Shown here: positions 16,532 to 26,419 of the stretch, piece by piece
Numbering within the stretch: position 1 is the first letter of the stretch
Layout: the number at the start of each line of letters is the position of its first letter
Source of the DNA: Streptomyces sp. GESEQ-4
GTDB lineage: Bacteria; Actinomycetota; Actinomycetes; Streptomycetales; Streptomycetaceae
Assembly (NCBI RefSeq): GCF_017948455.1
Contig: NZ_JAFFSU010000002.1
Coordinates: 124,001-188,000, forward strand
DNA: 64,000 nucleotides
Direction: 5' to 3'
Notes under the pieces: generated by a model
Told to the model about the DNA's origin: nothing
Database searches by the model: none
What the model saw: only the letters and a program-made list of their open reading frames with translations
Program-made: the position numbers and the translations under genes

Positions 16532-17970
16532 AGGATCGCTCCCGGGGTGTAGCCCGCGGCGTCCGGGCGCTGCTTCACGATCTCTTCGACACGGCCGACG
16601 ACGGCGGCGACCTGGTCGGCCGCGGCGCCGGTGAAGGACAGCTTGTCGGCCATCAGCTCGTCGAGCTGGGCACGGCTCAGCGGGATGCGCTCGTCCGCGG
16701 CGAGCTTGTCGAGGAGTTCGTTGCGCTCGGCGCCCTGCTCGCGCATCGCCAGCGCCGACGCCACCGCGTTCTCCTTGATCGCTTCGTGCGCGACCTCACG
16801 GCCGACGCCCGCGCGCACCGCGCCCATCAGCACCTTGGTGGTGGCGAGGAAGGGGAGGTAGCGGTCCAGCTCACGGGCGACCACGGCCGGGAACGCGCCG
16901 AACTCGTCCAGCACGGTCAGGAACGTCTCCAGCAGGCCGTCCAGGGCGAAGAACGCGTCCGGCAGCGCGACCCGGCGCACCACCGAGCAGGACACATCGC
17001 CCTCGTTCCACTGGTCGCCCGCCAGCTCGCCGGTCATCGAGGCGTAGCCGCGCAGGACGACCATCAGGCCGTTGACGCGCTCGCACGACCGCGTGTTCAT
17101 CTTGTGCGGCATCGCCGACGAACCGACCTGGCCCGGCTTGAAGCCCTCGGTCACCAGCTCGTGCCCGGCCATCAGCCGGACCGTCTTCGCCAGCGAGGAC
17201 GGCGCCGCCGCGAGCTGCACCAGCGCGGTCACGACCTCGTAGTCCAGCGAGCGCGGGTACACCTGGCCGACCGAGGTGAAGGCCGTCGAGAAGCCCAGGT
17301 GCCCGGCGATCCGCTGCTCCAGCTCCGCCAGCTTGGCGCCGTCCCCGCCCAGCAGGTCCAGCATGTCCTGCGCCGTACCGACCGGGCCCTTGATGCCGCG
17401 CAGCGGATAACGGCCGAGCAGTTCCTCGACCCGGCCGTACGCGACGAGCAGCTCGTCTGTGGCCGTCGCGAACCGCTTGCCCAGCGTCGTGGCCTGCGCG
17501 GCGACGTTGTGGGAGCGGCCGGCCATGACCAGCTCGCCGTACTCACCGGCCAGCTTGCCCAGCCGCGCCAGCACGGCCACCGTACGGTCGCGCATCAGCT
17601 CCAGGGAGAGCCGGATCTGCAGCTGCTCGACGTTCTCGGTGAGGTCGCGGGACGTCATGCCCTTGTGCACGTGCTCATGCCCGGCGAGGTCGTTGAACTC
17701 CTCGATCCGCGCCTTCACATCGTGCCGCGTGACCTTCTCACGTTCGGCGATGGACGCCAGGTCGACGGTGTCGAGGACGCGCTCGTAGTCGGCGATCGCC
17801 GCGTCCGGCACCTCGATCCCGAGGTCCTTCTGGGCCCGCAGCACGGCGAGCCAGAGCTGACGCTCCAGCTTCACCTTCTGCTCGGGGGACCAGAGCGTGG
17901 CGAGCTCGGCGGAGGCGTAGCGTCCGGCGAGGACGTTCGGGATGCGGGGCTTGGCGGGAGCAGAAGTCAC
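16528..17970 (-). CDS. purB: Adenylosuccinate lyase
   Basis: 480 residues, full length for the actinobacterial form. It catalyses two steps of purine synthesis: SAICAR to AICAR, and adenylosuccinate to AMP. The fumarase/aspartase superfamily signature with the flexible catalytic-serine loop is seen as GSSAMPHKMNTR; HDVKARIEEF and SHNVAAQATTLGKR are further conserved blocks. It heads a two-gene unit with mug. No regulatory site is evident upstream (17971-18074). Confidence 0.95.
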   Translation of the reverse strand: MTSAPAKPRIPNVLAGRYASAELATLWSPEQKVKLERQLWLAVLRAQKDLGIEVPDAAIADYERVLDTVDLASIAEREKVTRHDVKARIEEFNDLAGHEHVHKGMTSRDLTENVEQLQIRLSLELMRDRTVAVLARLGKLAGEYGELVMAGRSHNVAAQATTLGKRFATATDELLVAYGRVEELLGRYPLRGIKGPVGTAQDMLDLLGGDGAKLAELEQRIAGHLGFSTAFTSVGQVYPRSLDYEVVTALVQLAAAPSSLAKTVRLMAGHELVTEGFKPGQVGSSAMPHKMNTRSCERVNGLMVVLRGYASMTGELAGDQWNEGDVSCSVVRRVALPDAFFALDGLLETFLTVLDEFGAFPAVVARELDRYLPFLATTKVLMGAVRAGVGREVAHEAIKENAVASALAMREQGAERNELLDKLAADERIPLSRAQLDELMADKLSFTGAAADQVAAVVGRVEEIVKQRPDAAGYTPGAIL

Positions 17971-18074
17971 GTAACCGGATTCTACTGGCGCTTAGTGCAG
18001 GCCAGCGCCACGGCTGCCGTTGGCGGAACCTACGAGACCTGTGTCACGCCAAGCCGCCTCCCGGAGCTCCGGAC

Positions 18075-18857
18075 TTAAGTTGCCGGACCCTCGTACGGCA
18101 GCAGTTCGGGCCGTTTCGGCGGCATCCCGTCGCCCGAGGACCGGCCGGTCAGCCGACGGCCGATCCACGGGAGCAGGTGCTGCCTGGCGAATCGGACGTC
18201 GGTGACTCGGCGCGTGGCCCAGCCAGGAGGCGCCGTGGCCGGCGGTGGGGTGCGCCACTCGGTGTCCTCGGGCTCGTAGCCGAGCCTCTGCCACACCGCC
18301 TCCGCGACCCGCCGGTGCCCGTCGGCCGTCAGGTGCAGCCGGTCCACGTCCCACAGGCGCGGGTCGCTCAGCGAGGGGGCCCCGTACAGGTCGACGACGA
18401 CCGCGCCGTGCCGGGCGGCGAGGTCGTCGACGCAGAGGAACAGCTCCTCCATGCGGGGCCGGAACCGGTCGAGGACCGGGCCCTGACGGCCGGGGCTGCG
18501 CATCAGCACCAGTTGCTTGCAGGCGGGCGCCAGCCGTTCCACGGCCTCCGTCAGGAGCCCGCGCACCTGCCCCATGTCGCACTTGGGGCGGAGCGTGTCG
18601 TTGAGCCCGCCCACCAGCGTGATCACGTCGGCTTCCATGGCCGCCGCCACGTCCACCTGCTCGTCGACGATCTGCCGGATCAGCTTGCCGCGCACCGCGA
18701 GGTTCGCGTACCGGAAACCGGGCGCGCGGCCGGCCATCCGCGCGGCGAGGAGATCGGCCCAGCCCCGGTAGGTGCCGTCCGGCAGCAGGTCCGACATGCC
18801 CTCGGTGAACGAGTCGCCGATCGCGACCAGGCTGGTGAAAGTGGGGTTCTTCTGCAT
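18075..18857 (-). CDS. SGNH/GDSL family hydrolase
   Basis: 260 residues, cytosolic. Block I AIGDSFTEGMSD carries the nucleophilic serine, VGGLNDTLRP supplies the glycine/asparagine oxyanion residues, and VDRLHLTADGH carries the catalytic Asp and His. Such enzymes are esterases, lipases or acyl hydrolases; the substrate is not predictable. A stand-alone gene between purB and the CNNM/CBS pair. Confidence 0.88.
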   Translation of the reverse strand: MQKNPTFTSLVAIGDSFTEGMSDLLPDGTYRGWADLLAARMAGRAPGFRYANLAVRGKLIRQIVDEQVDVAAAMEADVITLVGGLNDTLRPKCDMGQVRGLLTEAVERLAPACKQLVLMRSPGRQGPVLDRFRPRMEELFLCVDDLAARHGAVVVDLYGAPSLSDPRLWDVDRLHLTADGHRRVAEAVWQRLGYEPEDTEWRTPPPATAPPGWATRRVTDVRFARQHLLPWIGRRLTGRSSGDGMPPKRPELLPYEGPAT

Positions 18858-18922
18858 GGCGACAGAGATGGTATCCCGCGTCCATACCCGGCGGTCGGTC
18901 GACCCGTTCCACCGGACACCGG

Positions 18923-19936
18923 TCAGGTCCGCTGCCCGAACAACTCCCGCAGCACGTCCTCCATCGTCACCAGCCCTGCCAGCCTCCCGTCGTCGCCCAG
19001 CACCGCGGCGAGATGCGTACGGCTGCGCCGCATCGCGGTGAGTACGTCGTCCAGGGGCGTGCCGGCCCGCACGCGCGCGATGGACCGCATCTCCCGCACC
19101 TCGAACGGCAGGTCACGCGGCATCTTGTCCAGCGCGTCCTTCACGTGGAGATACCCGACGATGCGCCGCCCCTCGTCCACGACGGGGAAGCGGGAGAACC
19201 CGGACTCGGCTGACAGCCCCTCCAACTGCTCGGGCGTGACGCCCACGCGCGCGTAGACGACGCGCTCCAGCGGAAGCACGACGTCGTGCACGGGCCGTCG
19301 GCCCAGTTCCAGTGCGTCGTGCAGTCGCTCCCGCGCCCGCTCGTCGATGAGGCCGGCCTCACCGGAGTCGCGGACCAGACGGGCCAGCTCGGCGTCCGAG
19401 AAGGTCGCGGTCACCTCGTCCTTGGTCTCCACGCGCATCAGCTTCAGCAGGCCGTTCGCGAAGGCGTTGATCGTGAAGATCACCGGGCGCAGCGTCCGCG
19501 ACAGGGCGACCAGCGGCGGTCCGAGGACCAGCGCGCTGCGCACCGGCTCGGCCAGCGCGATGTTCTTCGGCACCATCTCGCCGAGCAGCATGTGCAGATA
19601 CGTCGCCAGGGCCAGCGCGATCGCGAAGGACACCACATGGCCCGCGCCTTCCGGCACACCGAGCGCGTGGAACACCGGCTCCAGCAGATGCTCGATCGCC
19701 GGCTCCGCGACGACACCCAGGACCAGCGTGCACAGCGTGATCCCGAGCTGGGCCGCGGCCATCAGCGCGGACACGTGCTCCAGACCCCACAGCACGCTCT
19801 TCGCCCGCCGGTCGCCCTGCTCGGCGTGCGGCTCGATCTGGCTGCGGCGCACCGAGATCAGCGCGAACTCGGCGCCCACGAAGAAGGCGTTGACGACCAG
19901 GGTCGCGAAACCGATCAGCAGCTGTACGGCGGTCAT
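18923..19936 (-). CDS. CNNM/CBS domain membrane protein (hemolysin family)
   Basis: 337 residues. An N-terminal DUF21/CNNM transmembrane domain (about 1-190, motif FVGAEFALISVRRSQIE) is followed by a CBS pair (about 205-335; FSRFPVVDEGRRIVGYLHVKD). This family is now linked to magnesium or other divalent cation transport; the old name hemolysin is misleading. It lacks the C-terminal CorC_HlyC domain that its upstream partner has. Start overlaps the stop of the gene at 19933 by four bases (ATGA), so they are co-translated and may work as a heteromer. Confidence 0.88.
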   Translation of the reverse strand: MTAVQLLIGFATLVVNAFFVGAEFALISVRRSQIEPHAEQGDRRAKSVLWGLEHVSALMAAAQLGITLCTLVLGVVAEPAIEHLLEPVFHALGVPEGAGHVVSFAIALALATYLHMLLGEMVPKNIALAEPVRSALVLGPPLVALSRTLRPVIFTINAFANGLLKLMRVETKDEVTATFSDAELARLVRDSGEAGLIDERARERLHDALELGRRPVHDVVLPLERVVYARVGVTPEQLEGLSAESGFSRFPVVDEGRRIVGYLHVKDALDKMPRDLPFEVREMRSIARVRAGTPLDDVLTAMRRSRTHLAAVLGDDGRLAGLVTMEDVLRELFGQRT

Positions 19937-21267
19937 CGCTCGCCCTCCGAGTCGTGTGCGTCGTCCAGCGGCCCGTGCAGCAGCACGCGCGCGGCCCTGC
20001 GGCCCGAGGCGTCGACCACGTCGAGTCGCCAGCCCACGACCTCGACACAGTCACCGACGGCCGGTATGCGGCCGAGCTCGTGCGCCACGAGACCGGCCAG
20101 CGTCTCGTACGGTCCCTCGGGCGCCCTCAGTCCGACGCGCGCGAGCTGGTCCATGCGGGCGGCGCCGTCCGCCGAGAACAGGGCGCGGCCGTCGTCGTCG
20201 CTGCCCGCGACGGCCAGGTCCGGCGTCTCGTGCGGGTCGTGCTCGTCCCGCACCTCGCCGACGACCTCCTCGACGATGTCCTCCAGCGTGGCCACGCCCG
20301 CCGTGCCGCCGTACTCGTCGATGACGACGGCCATCGTGCGCTTGCCGGAGAGCCGGTCGAGCAGCCGGTCGACGGTCAGCGACTCGGGCACGAGCAGCGG
20401 CTCGCGCATGAGTTCCGCGACCCGTACGCGCGTCCGGTGCTCCGCTGGCACCGCCAGCACGTCCTTGATGTGCGCGGTGCCCACGACCGAGTCGAGGTTG
20501 CCGCGGAAGACGGGGAACCGGGACAGGCCCGTGGCCCGGGTCGCGTTCGCCACGTCCTCGCAGGTCGCCTGGACGTCGAGGGCGAAGACCTGCACGCGGG
20601 GCGTCATCACGTTCTCCGCGGTCAGGTCGGCGAGGTTCAGGGTCCGGACGAACAGTTCGGCGGTGTCCGCCTCCAAGGCGCCCTCCCGGGCCGAGTGCCG
20701 GGCGAGCGCGGCCAGTTCCTGCGGTCCGCGCGCGGAGGCGAGCTCCTCGGCGGGCTCCACGCCGAAGAGGCGCACGATCCGGTTCGCCGTGTTGTTGAGG
20801 TGCGTGATGAAGGGCCGGAAGGCGGCGCTGAACCAGCGCTGGGCGTTGCCCACCCGTTTGGCGACGGCCAGCGGCGACGAGATCGCCCAGTTCTTCGGCA
20901 CCAGCTCGCCGACGACCATCAGCACCACGGTCGACAGGGCCGTACCCAGCACCAGGGCGAGCGAGGACGCGGTGGAGCGCGAGATACCCATCGACTCCAG
21001 CGGGCCCGCGATCAGCGCGGCGATCGACGGCTCCGCGAGCATGCCGACGACCAGATTGGTCACGGTGATGCCGAGCTGCGCCCCGGAGAGCTGGAAGGTC
21101 AGATTCCGTACGGCCTTCAACGCCCCCGCGGCGCCCCGCTCGCCGCGCTCCGCGGCCCGTTCGAGTTCGCCGCGTTCGACCGTGGTGAGCGAGAACTCCG
21201 CCGCGACGAAGGCACCGCAGGCCAGCGACAGCAGGATCGCCACCAGGAGGAGGAGCACTTCGGTCAT
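19933..21267 (-). CDS. CNNM/CBS/CorC domain membrane protein (hemolysin family)
   Basis: 444 residues. CNNM transmembrane domain (about 1-195; FVAAEFSLTTVERGELERA), paired CBS domains (about 215-340; VMTPRVQVFALDV, GLSRFPVFRGNLDSVVGTAH, VIDEYGGTAGVATLEDIVEE) and a C-terminal CorC_HlyC domain (about 355-435). It is the first gene of a pair with the shorter paralogue downstream. A role in divalent cation homeostasis is inferred from the family. The adjacent tandem copies suggest an old duplication followed by loss of the C-terminal domain in one. Confidence 0.9.
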   Translation of the reverse strand: MTEVLLLLVAILLSLACGAFVAAEFSLTTVERGELERAAERGERGAAGALKAVRNLTFQLSGAQLGITVTNLVVGMLAEPSIAALIAGPLESMGISRSTASSLALVLGTALSTVVLMVVGELVPKNWAISSPLAVAKRVGNAQRWFSAAFRPFITHLNNTANRIVRLFGVEPAEELASARGPQELAALARHSAREGALEADTAELFVRTLNLADLTAENVMTPRVQVFALDVQATCEDVANATRATGLSRFPVFRGNLDSVVGTAHIKDVLAVPAEHRTRVRVAELMREPLLVPESLTVDRLLDRLSGKRTMAVVIDEYGGTAGVATLEDIVEEVVGEVRDEHDPHETPDLAVAGSDDDGRALFSADGAARMDQLARVGLRAPEGPYETLAGLVAHELGRIPAVGDCVEVVGWRLDVVDASGRRAARVLLHGPLDDAHDSEGER

Positions 21268-21441
21268 CGGTTCACCCCCGTCCCATGATCGGGCAGAGCG
21301 GGGAGGATCGCGCGATGTCGTCTACTGGGAGGCTCGCCCATGGGCGGACGCTCACACCTTTCCGTGGAAACCGAAGGAGAACCGAAGTGGTCCGAAGTGG
21401 TCCTCCAAGAGTAAAGGACGAGCAAAGATGCCCTGGCGGCC

Positions 21442-21867
21442 CTACCCCCCGAAGGGCTTGACCCAGCGCCGCCACTGCTCCTGAGGCGCGTACCCCGCCG
21501 CGCGCCAGGCATGGTGGGCGGTTTCGTTGTGCTCCAGCACCATCGCGTCCCCGCGGCGCCCGCCGAGCCGTACGAACCGCTCCTCCGCGGCGGCCAGCAG
21601 CGCCGCACCGATCCCCTGACGCCGACGGTCCGGATGCACCGCCAGCCGGTACAGATGGCAGCGCCAGCCGTCGAATCCAGCGATCACCGTGCCCACCAGC
21701 TCGCCGTCCCGCTCGGCGATGATCAGCGCCTCCGGGTCCCGGCCGACCAGCCGCTCCACGCCGTTCCGGTCGTCGCTGATGCTCGTGCCTTCGGCTGCCG
21801 TCTTCCAGAAGGCCAGCACGGTGTCGAGGTCATCGGGGCCGGCGGCCCGTATCCGCAGATCAGTCAT
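21442..21867 (-). CDS. GNAT family N-acetyltransferase
   Basis: 141 residues, a single GNAT domain with the acetyl-CoA loop HPDRRRQGIGAALL and downstream helix. N-terminus MTDLRIRAAGPDDLDTV is typical. Substrate unknown. It stands between the CNNM pair and the F420-type oxidoreductase, with no operon link evident. Confidence 0.9.
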   Translation of the reverse strand: MTDLRIRAAGPDDLDTVLAFWKTAAEGTSISDDRNGVERLVGRDPEALIIAERDGELVGTVIAGFDGWRCHLYRLAVHPDRRRQGIGAALLAAAEERFVRLGGRRGDAMVLEHNETAHHAWRAAGYAPQEQWRRWVKPFGG

Positions 21868-21928
21868 GGCGTGATCACATCACAGCCGAATCCCGCGGCA
21901 TGTGACATTCCACTGTTCGGACGGGCGG

Positions 21929-22792
21929 CTACGCGCCCCGCAACGCCCCGATCACCGGCGCGAACGCCTCCATGTACGGCTCCAGTACCGTCAGATACGA
22001 GAACCCGTACCGCTCCCGCTGCGCCCGCACCTGCGCGGTGATCTGCTCCAGGGCGCCGACGAGAAGGAGGGGCAGGTCGAGTGCCTGCTCCAGTGTCAGG
22101 TCCGGCACCCGGTCGATGAGCGGCCGCACGACCTCCGCGCGGTCCTCCGTCACGGCCACCATCTGGATCAACAGATTCAGCTCGGCCGGTTCCTTGCGGC
22201 CCTCGGCCAGCCGCCGGTACAGGGCGATGCGCCCGTCGAGTTCCTCGGGAGAGATCGGCAGCAGTTGCCCCGTCGTACTCCCCGGCACCGCACGTGCCGC
22301 GGTGAAGGCCGCGATGTCCGCGTGCTCGGCGGTCATGCGCATCATGCGGTCGCCGTTGCCGCCGATCATCAATGGCACCCGCTCGTCCGCGTCGAGCAGC
22401 CGGTCCAATTCCTCGACCGTGTGCTGAAGATGGTCCACGCGCGCGCGGGGCGTTCCGTACGGCAGTCCGGCCGCCTCGTGCTCCGCCTGTACGTAGCCGG
22501 TGCCGAGCCCGAGTTCGAGGCGTCCGCCGGTCAGCGCGTTCGTCGTCGCCACCTCGCGGGCGAGCAGCGTCGGGTTCCAGAAACCGGCGTTGAGCACGAA
22601 GGTGCCGAGCCGTGGCCGCTCGGTCGCTTCGGCGGCGGCGACCAGCGCTGGGAAGGGCGCGACCATGCCGAGGTGGTCCGGGACCAGGATCACGTCGTAG
22701 CCGAGCTCCTCGGCCCGGCGGCACTTGGCCCGCCACTCTGCGGCGGGGGCAGGAGTGATCAAACTGACGCCGAAGCGGAACGGGCGCGGCAT
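21929..22792 (-). CDS. LLM class F420-dependent oxidoreductase
   Basis: 287 residues. Luciferase-like TIM-barrel fold: FRFGVSLITPAP, YDVILVPDHLGMVAPFPAL, GRLELGLGTGYVQAEHEAAG. Streptomycetes make F420, and this subfamily (TIGR03621-like) is usually annotated as F420-dependent; direct cofactor proof is absent and FMN is possible. The ATG at 22792 has AGGAGAG upstream. Substrate unknown. Confidence 0.87.
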   Translation of the reverse strand: MPRPFRFGVSLITPAPAAEWRAKCRRAEELGYDVILVPDHLGMVAPFPALVAAAEATERPRLGTFVLNAGFWNPTLLAREVATTNALTGGRLELGLGTGYVQAEHEAAGLPYGTPRARVDHLQHTVEELDRLLDADERVPLMIGGNGDRMMRMTAEHADIAAFTAARAVPGSTTGQLLPISPEELDGRIALYRRLAEGRKEPAELNLLIQMVAVTEDRAEVVRPLIDRVPDLTLEQALDLPLLLVGALEQITAQVRAQRERYGFSYLTVLEPYMEAFAPVIGALRGA

Positions 22793-22838
22793 GAACTCTC
22801 CTCGACTTGAAGCGACTTGAGTACGTACTGCGATTCCA

Positions 22839-25436
22839 TCACTCGTGCGCGATGGCCGCCAGCACATTCATGCGGGATGCACGCAACGCGGGCAGCAGAG
22901 CCGCCACCACGCCCACCACCGCCGAGCCGATCACCACCGCGATGATCGTGGTCCACGGGATCGCGAACGCCTGCATGCCCTGCAGCGCCAGCACCTGCTG
23001 GATGCACACGCCCCACACCAGTCCCAGCGCGAGCCCCAGCACCGCGCCGAACACCGCGATCACCACCGACTCCAGCCGGATCATGCGGCGCAGCTGGCGC
23101 CGGGCGAGTCCGATGGCCCGCAGCAGGCCGATCTCCCGGGTCCGCTCGACGACCGACAGGGCAAGGGTGTTGACGACGCCGAGCACCGCGATGATGATCG
23201 CGAGCCCGAGCAGCGCGTACACGAGGTAGAGCAGGACCGCGATCTGGTCGCGGACCAGCTCCTTGTAGTCGGCGATGTCCCGGACGTCCACCTGCGGATA
23301 CGGGTCGAGGGTGCCCTCCAGGTTCGCGCGCAGGTCGTCGGCGCTCGTGCCGGGGGAGGCGTTCACGTAGACAGCCGAGTCCTGCCCGCCCGGCGCGTAG
23401 CGCTCGAGCGTGCTCATGCCGAAGTACAGCCCGCCCTGTGCCCCGAACCCTTCGGCGGCGTCCTGGTCGGTCAGCGCGCCCACCGTCAGATCGGCGGTAC
23501 GTCCGCCCTGGAACTCGACCGGGACCGTGCTGCCGACGCGCACGCCGTGGTCCCGCGCGAAGTCCAGGTCCATGGCGAGACGCCCGTTGGCCAGCGCGGC
23601 CGTCGAGTCCCCCTGCGCGTACGTGATGTTGGCGACGTCGTCGAGCTTCGGGTCGTAGGCCGCGGCGGTCGTCTCGACGCGGTCGCCGTCCGGGAGGGTG
23701 GCCGCGATCGGCGTGAGCCGTGTCCGCACGACCAGGCCCACTCCCTCCGTGCCGCGCACCGCGTCGGTGACCTCCTCGGGGAAGGGCACGAAATTGGCGT
23801 TCTGTACGACGAAGTCGGCGCCCAGCGTCTTGTCGATCTGCTCGTCGAAGGACTTGGTCATCGAGGCGCTCGCCACCGACATCCCGCCGACCAGCGCCAG
23901 CCCGACCATCAGGGCCGCAGCGGTCGCGCCGGTACGGCGGGGATTGCGCAGTGCGTTGCGCTGGCTCATCCGGCCGACCGAACCGTACAGCGCCGGGAAG
24001 GCCCCGCCGAGGACCCGGATCACCGGGCGCACCAGCAGCGGGCCCGCGATGACCGTCGCGATGAGCGTCAGGACTATGCCGAGGCCGAGCAGGGAGGCCG
24101 CCGACGACGTCTCCGTCGCCGTGGCACAGCCCACCAGCGCCGCCGCACCCAGCGCCCCGACGACCGCGCCCACCACGGCCCGCACCCGCAGCGGCTTGCC
24201 CACGTCGGCGATCTCGGCGTCCGCGAGTGCCGCCATCGGCGACACGCCCGCCGCGCGCCTGGCCGGGAGATACGCCGCCACGAAGGTGACGCCGAGGCCG
24301 ACGACGTACGCCGAGACGGGTGTCGCCACCCCGATGACCATGTCGGCGGACCTGATGTTCATGCCGAGCAGGCCCATCAGCTCGATGAGCCCGACGGCGA
24401 GCCCGATGCCGGTGGCCAGGCCCAGTGTGGAGCCGACGAGGCCCAGCAGCAGCGCCTCTGTGAGGACCGAGCGGCGGACCTGGCGGCGGTCCGCGCCGAG
24501 CGCCCGCAGCAGACCGAGCTCGCGGGTGCGCTGGGCGATCAGCATCGAGAAGGTGTTGACGATGAGGAACACACCGACCAGGACGGCGATCCCGGCGAAT
24601 CCGAGCATCACGTACTTGATGACGTCGAGGAAGCCGCCCAGCTGCTCGACGTCCGACTCGGCCTGTTCGTCGGCGGTGCGCACGTCGTAGGGATCGTTGG
24701 GGGTGACCTCGTCGGGGTCGGTGTCGATGCCGAGCACGTCCGCCACGCGCTGCTGGAGCTGCGCGTCGCTGACGCCCTCGGCCGCGTCGAGCGAGATGCT
24801 CGTGGCCGTCTGCGGTTCGCCCAGGAGCTTGGTCTGCGCGGTCTCCGTGTCGAAGAAGACCAGCGCGGCACCGGGGTTGGTGGTGGTGAACGTGGCGATG
24901 CCGACCACCTCGGCCTTGAACGAGCCGGGCGCGGCGATGATGGTGAGCGTGTCCCCGATCGCCACGTCCTTGGTGTCGGCGGTGTCCGCGTCGATCAGGA
25001 CCTGATCCGGCCCCTCAGGGGCGTGACCGGAGGTCAGCTCGACGGGGCTGCGCTCGGTCGGGTTCCAGGCGGTGCCGATCGTCGGGGCGCCGGTGGTCGG
25101 ACCCACCGACTCGTTGTCCTCGTCGGCGACGGTGATGCCGTCCACGTCCACTTCCGGACGCGCCGCCGCGACGCCGTCGACCTCGGCGAGGCGGTCGACG
25201 AGCGAGGTCGGCAGGGTCGGGGTCCGTCCCGAGGGGATGGCCTCGTCGAGGTTCTCCTTCGGGCTGACGGTGACGTCGGCCGCGGTGGAGGCGAAGAGCC
25301 GGTCGAAGGTACGGCTGACGGTGTCCGAGAAGATCAGGCTGCCCGCGACGAACGCCACGGACAGGATCACGGCCAGCGCGGACAGCAGCAGCCGTCCCTT
25401 GTGGGCGAGAAAGCTCCGGAGCGTCGCCTTGAGCAC
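22839..25436 (-). CDS. MacB-like ABC transporter permease (double FtsX)
   Basis: 865 residues. One N-terminal helix (SALAVILSVAFVAGSLIFSD), a large extracellular domain, then an FtsX triple-helix domain (about 265-400). A second helix, extracellular domain and FtsX domain follow (about 480-860, ending AVVGVVAALLPALRASRMNV). This is the fused permease type that works with a LolD/MacB-like ATPase in lipoprotein handling, peptide export or envelope sensing. The ATPase gene ends four bases upstream. No kinase pair flanks it, so its trigger is unclear. Confidence 0.92.
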   Translation of the reverse strand: MLKATLRSFLAHKGRLLLSALAVILSVAFVAGSLIFSDTVSRTFDRLFASTAADVTVSPKENLDEAIPSGRTPTLPTSLVDRLAEVDGVAAARPEVDVDGITVADEDNESVGPTTGAPTIGTAWNPTERSPVELTSGHAPEGPDQVLIDADTADTKDVAIGDTLTIIAAPGSFKAEVVGIATFTTTNPGAALVFFDTETAQTKLLGEPQTATSISLDAAEGVSDAQLQQRVADVLGIDTDPDEVTPNDPYDVRTADEQAESDVEQLGGFLDVIKYVMLGFAGIAVLVGVFLIVNTFSMLIAQRTRELGLLRALGADRRQVRRSVLTEALLLGLVGSTLGLATGIGLAVGLIELMGLLGMNIRSADMVIGVATPVSAYVVGLGVTFVAAYLPARRAAGVSPMAALADAEIADVGKPLRVRAVVGAVVGALGAAALVGCATATETSSAASLLGLGIVLTLIATVIAGPLLVRPVIRVLGGAFPALYGSVGRMSQRNALRNPRRTGATAAALMVGLALVGGMSVASASMTKSFDEQIDKTLGADFVVQNANFVPFPEEVTDAVRGTEGVGLVVRTRLTPIAATLPDGDRVETTAAAYDPKLDDVANITYAQGDSTAALANGRLAMDLDFARDHGVRVGSTVPVEFQGGRTADLTVGALTDQDAAEGFGAQGGLYFGMSTLERYAPGGQDSAVYVNASPGTSADDLRANLEGTLDPYPQVDVRDIADYKELVRDQIAVLLYLVYALLGLAIIIAVLGVVNTLALSVVERTREIGLLRAIGLARRQLRRMIRLESVVIAVFGAVLGLALGLVWGVCIQQVLALQGMQAFAIPWTTIIAVVIGSAVVGVVAALLPALRASRMNVLAAIAHE

Positions 25437-25440
25437 GGGG

Positions 25441-26265
25441 TCAGTCCTCCTGGGAGGGCGGGGCGTCGTCGTACTGACCGCGGATCACGTCGAACCGCTT
25501 CATCCGTTCCAGGACCGCTTCCGCCGTCGGCCGCTCCATCTCGTCGACGATCCGTCCGTCACCGAGGAACAGCACCAGGTCGGAGTGGGCGGCGGCGCCC
25601 GGGTCGTGGGTGACCATGACGACCGTCTGCCCGAGGCTGTCGACCGCGTCGCGCAGAAAGCCGAGTACCTCGAGCCCGGACCGCGAGTCGAGGTTGCCGG
25701 TCGGCTCATCGGCGAAGATCAGCTCGGGGCGGGAGGCGAGCGCGCGGGCGCAGGCGACGCGCTGCTGCTGGCCGCCGGACAGCTGCGACGGCCGGTGTGT
25801 CAGCCGGTCCCGCAGTCCGAGTGTGTCGATGACCTGGTCCAGCCACTTCTCGTCGGGCTTCCTGCCCGCGATGTCCATGGGCAGCGTGATGTTCTCGGCC
25901 GCGTTCAGCGTCGGGATGAGGTTGAACGACTGGAACATGAACCCGATCCGGTCCCGCCGCAGCCGGGTCAGCTCCCGCTCCCTGAGTCCCGTGATCTCGG
26001 TGTCGCCGAGCCACACCTGGCCGGCCGAGACGGTGTCCAGCCCCGCCAGACAGTGCATCAGCGTGGACTTCCCGGAGCCCGACGGCCCCATCACCGCCGT
26101 GAACCGGCCGCGCGTGATGTCCACGTCCACCGAGTCGAGGGCGAGGACCGTCGTCTCACCCGAGCCGTACGCCTTCGTCAGACCGCGGGCGCGGGCCGCG
26201 ATCCCGTCGGCCGAGGCCTGCTCCACAGCAGAAGCGGACAAGGCTGCCTCCTCGATTCGGGACAT
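25441..26265 (-). CDS. ABC transporter ATP-binding protein (LolD/MacB type)
   Basis: 274 residues. Walker [12 protein letters not shown]-loop [12 protein letters not shown], signature [15 protein letters not shown] and Walker [17 protein letters not shown] are intact. An N-terminal extension of about 30 residues precedes the ATPase domain. The ATG at 26265 is preferred, with AGGAAG eight bases upstream; the frame continues to 26358. It partners the FtsX permease immediately downstream. Confidence 0.93.
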   Translation of the reverse strand: MSRIEEAALSASAVEQASADGIAARARGLTKAYGSGETTVLALDSVDVDITRGRFTAVMGPSGSGKSTLMHCLAGLDTVSAGQVWLGDTEITGLRERELTRLRRDRIGFMFQSFNLIPTLNAAENITLPMDIAGRKPDEKWLDQVIDTLGLRDRLTHRPSQLSGGQQQRVACARALASRPELIFADEPTGNLDSRSGLEVLGFLRDAVDSLGQTVVMVTHDPGAAAHSDLVLFLGDGRIVDEMERPTAEAVLERMKRFDVIRGQYDDAPPSQED

Positions 26266-26390
26266 CGCGACTTCCTTGCCAGGGCCGAGCGTAATGTGAT
26301 CCGGCACACACTCGTATCCCCCTTGGGTCCTGTTGAGCCCTGGTCGGCCTCCTCCCATGGGATGAGCCCCTCGGGGTGAGCCCTTGCCGC

Positions 26391-26411
26391 CGCTAGCGTT
26401 TCGGCGCTAGC
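26391..26411 (+). promoter_or_regulatory. Repeated CGCTAGC sites at the toxin-antitoxin promoter
   Basis: CGCTAGCG (26391-26398) and CGCTAGC (26405-26411) are spaced 14 bp apart, and each contains the palindrome GCTAGC. The second holds a TAGCTT-like -10 six bases before the ATG at 26420, suggesting a leaderless, autorepressed message. Short spaced palindromes are typical ribbon-helix-helix operators. A near-repeat (GGATGAGCCC / GGGTGAGCCC) lies just upstream at about 26361-26382. Confidence 0.55.
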
Positions 26412-26419
26412 TTTGAGGC

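Noticed and set aside
22845..25613. 922-codon plus-strand open frame opposite the FtsX permease
   Set aside because: His/Arg/Asp-rich low-complexity shadow of the coding strand; no ribosome site or domain.
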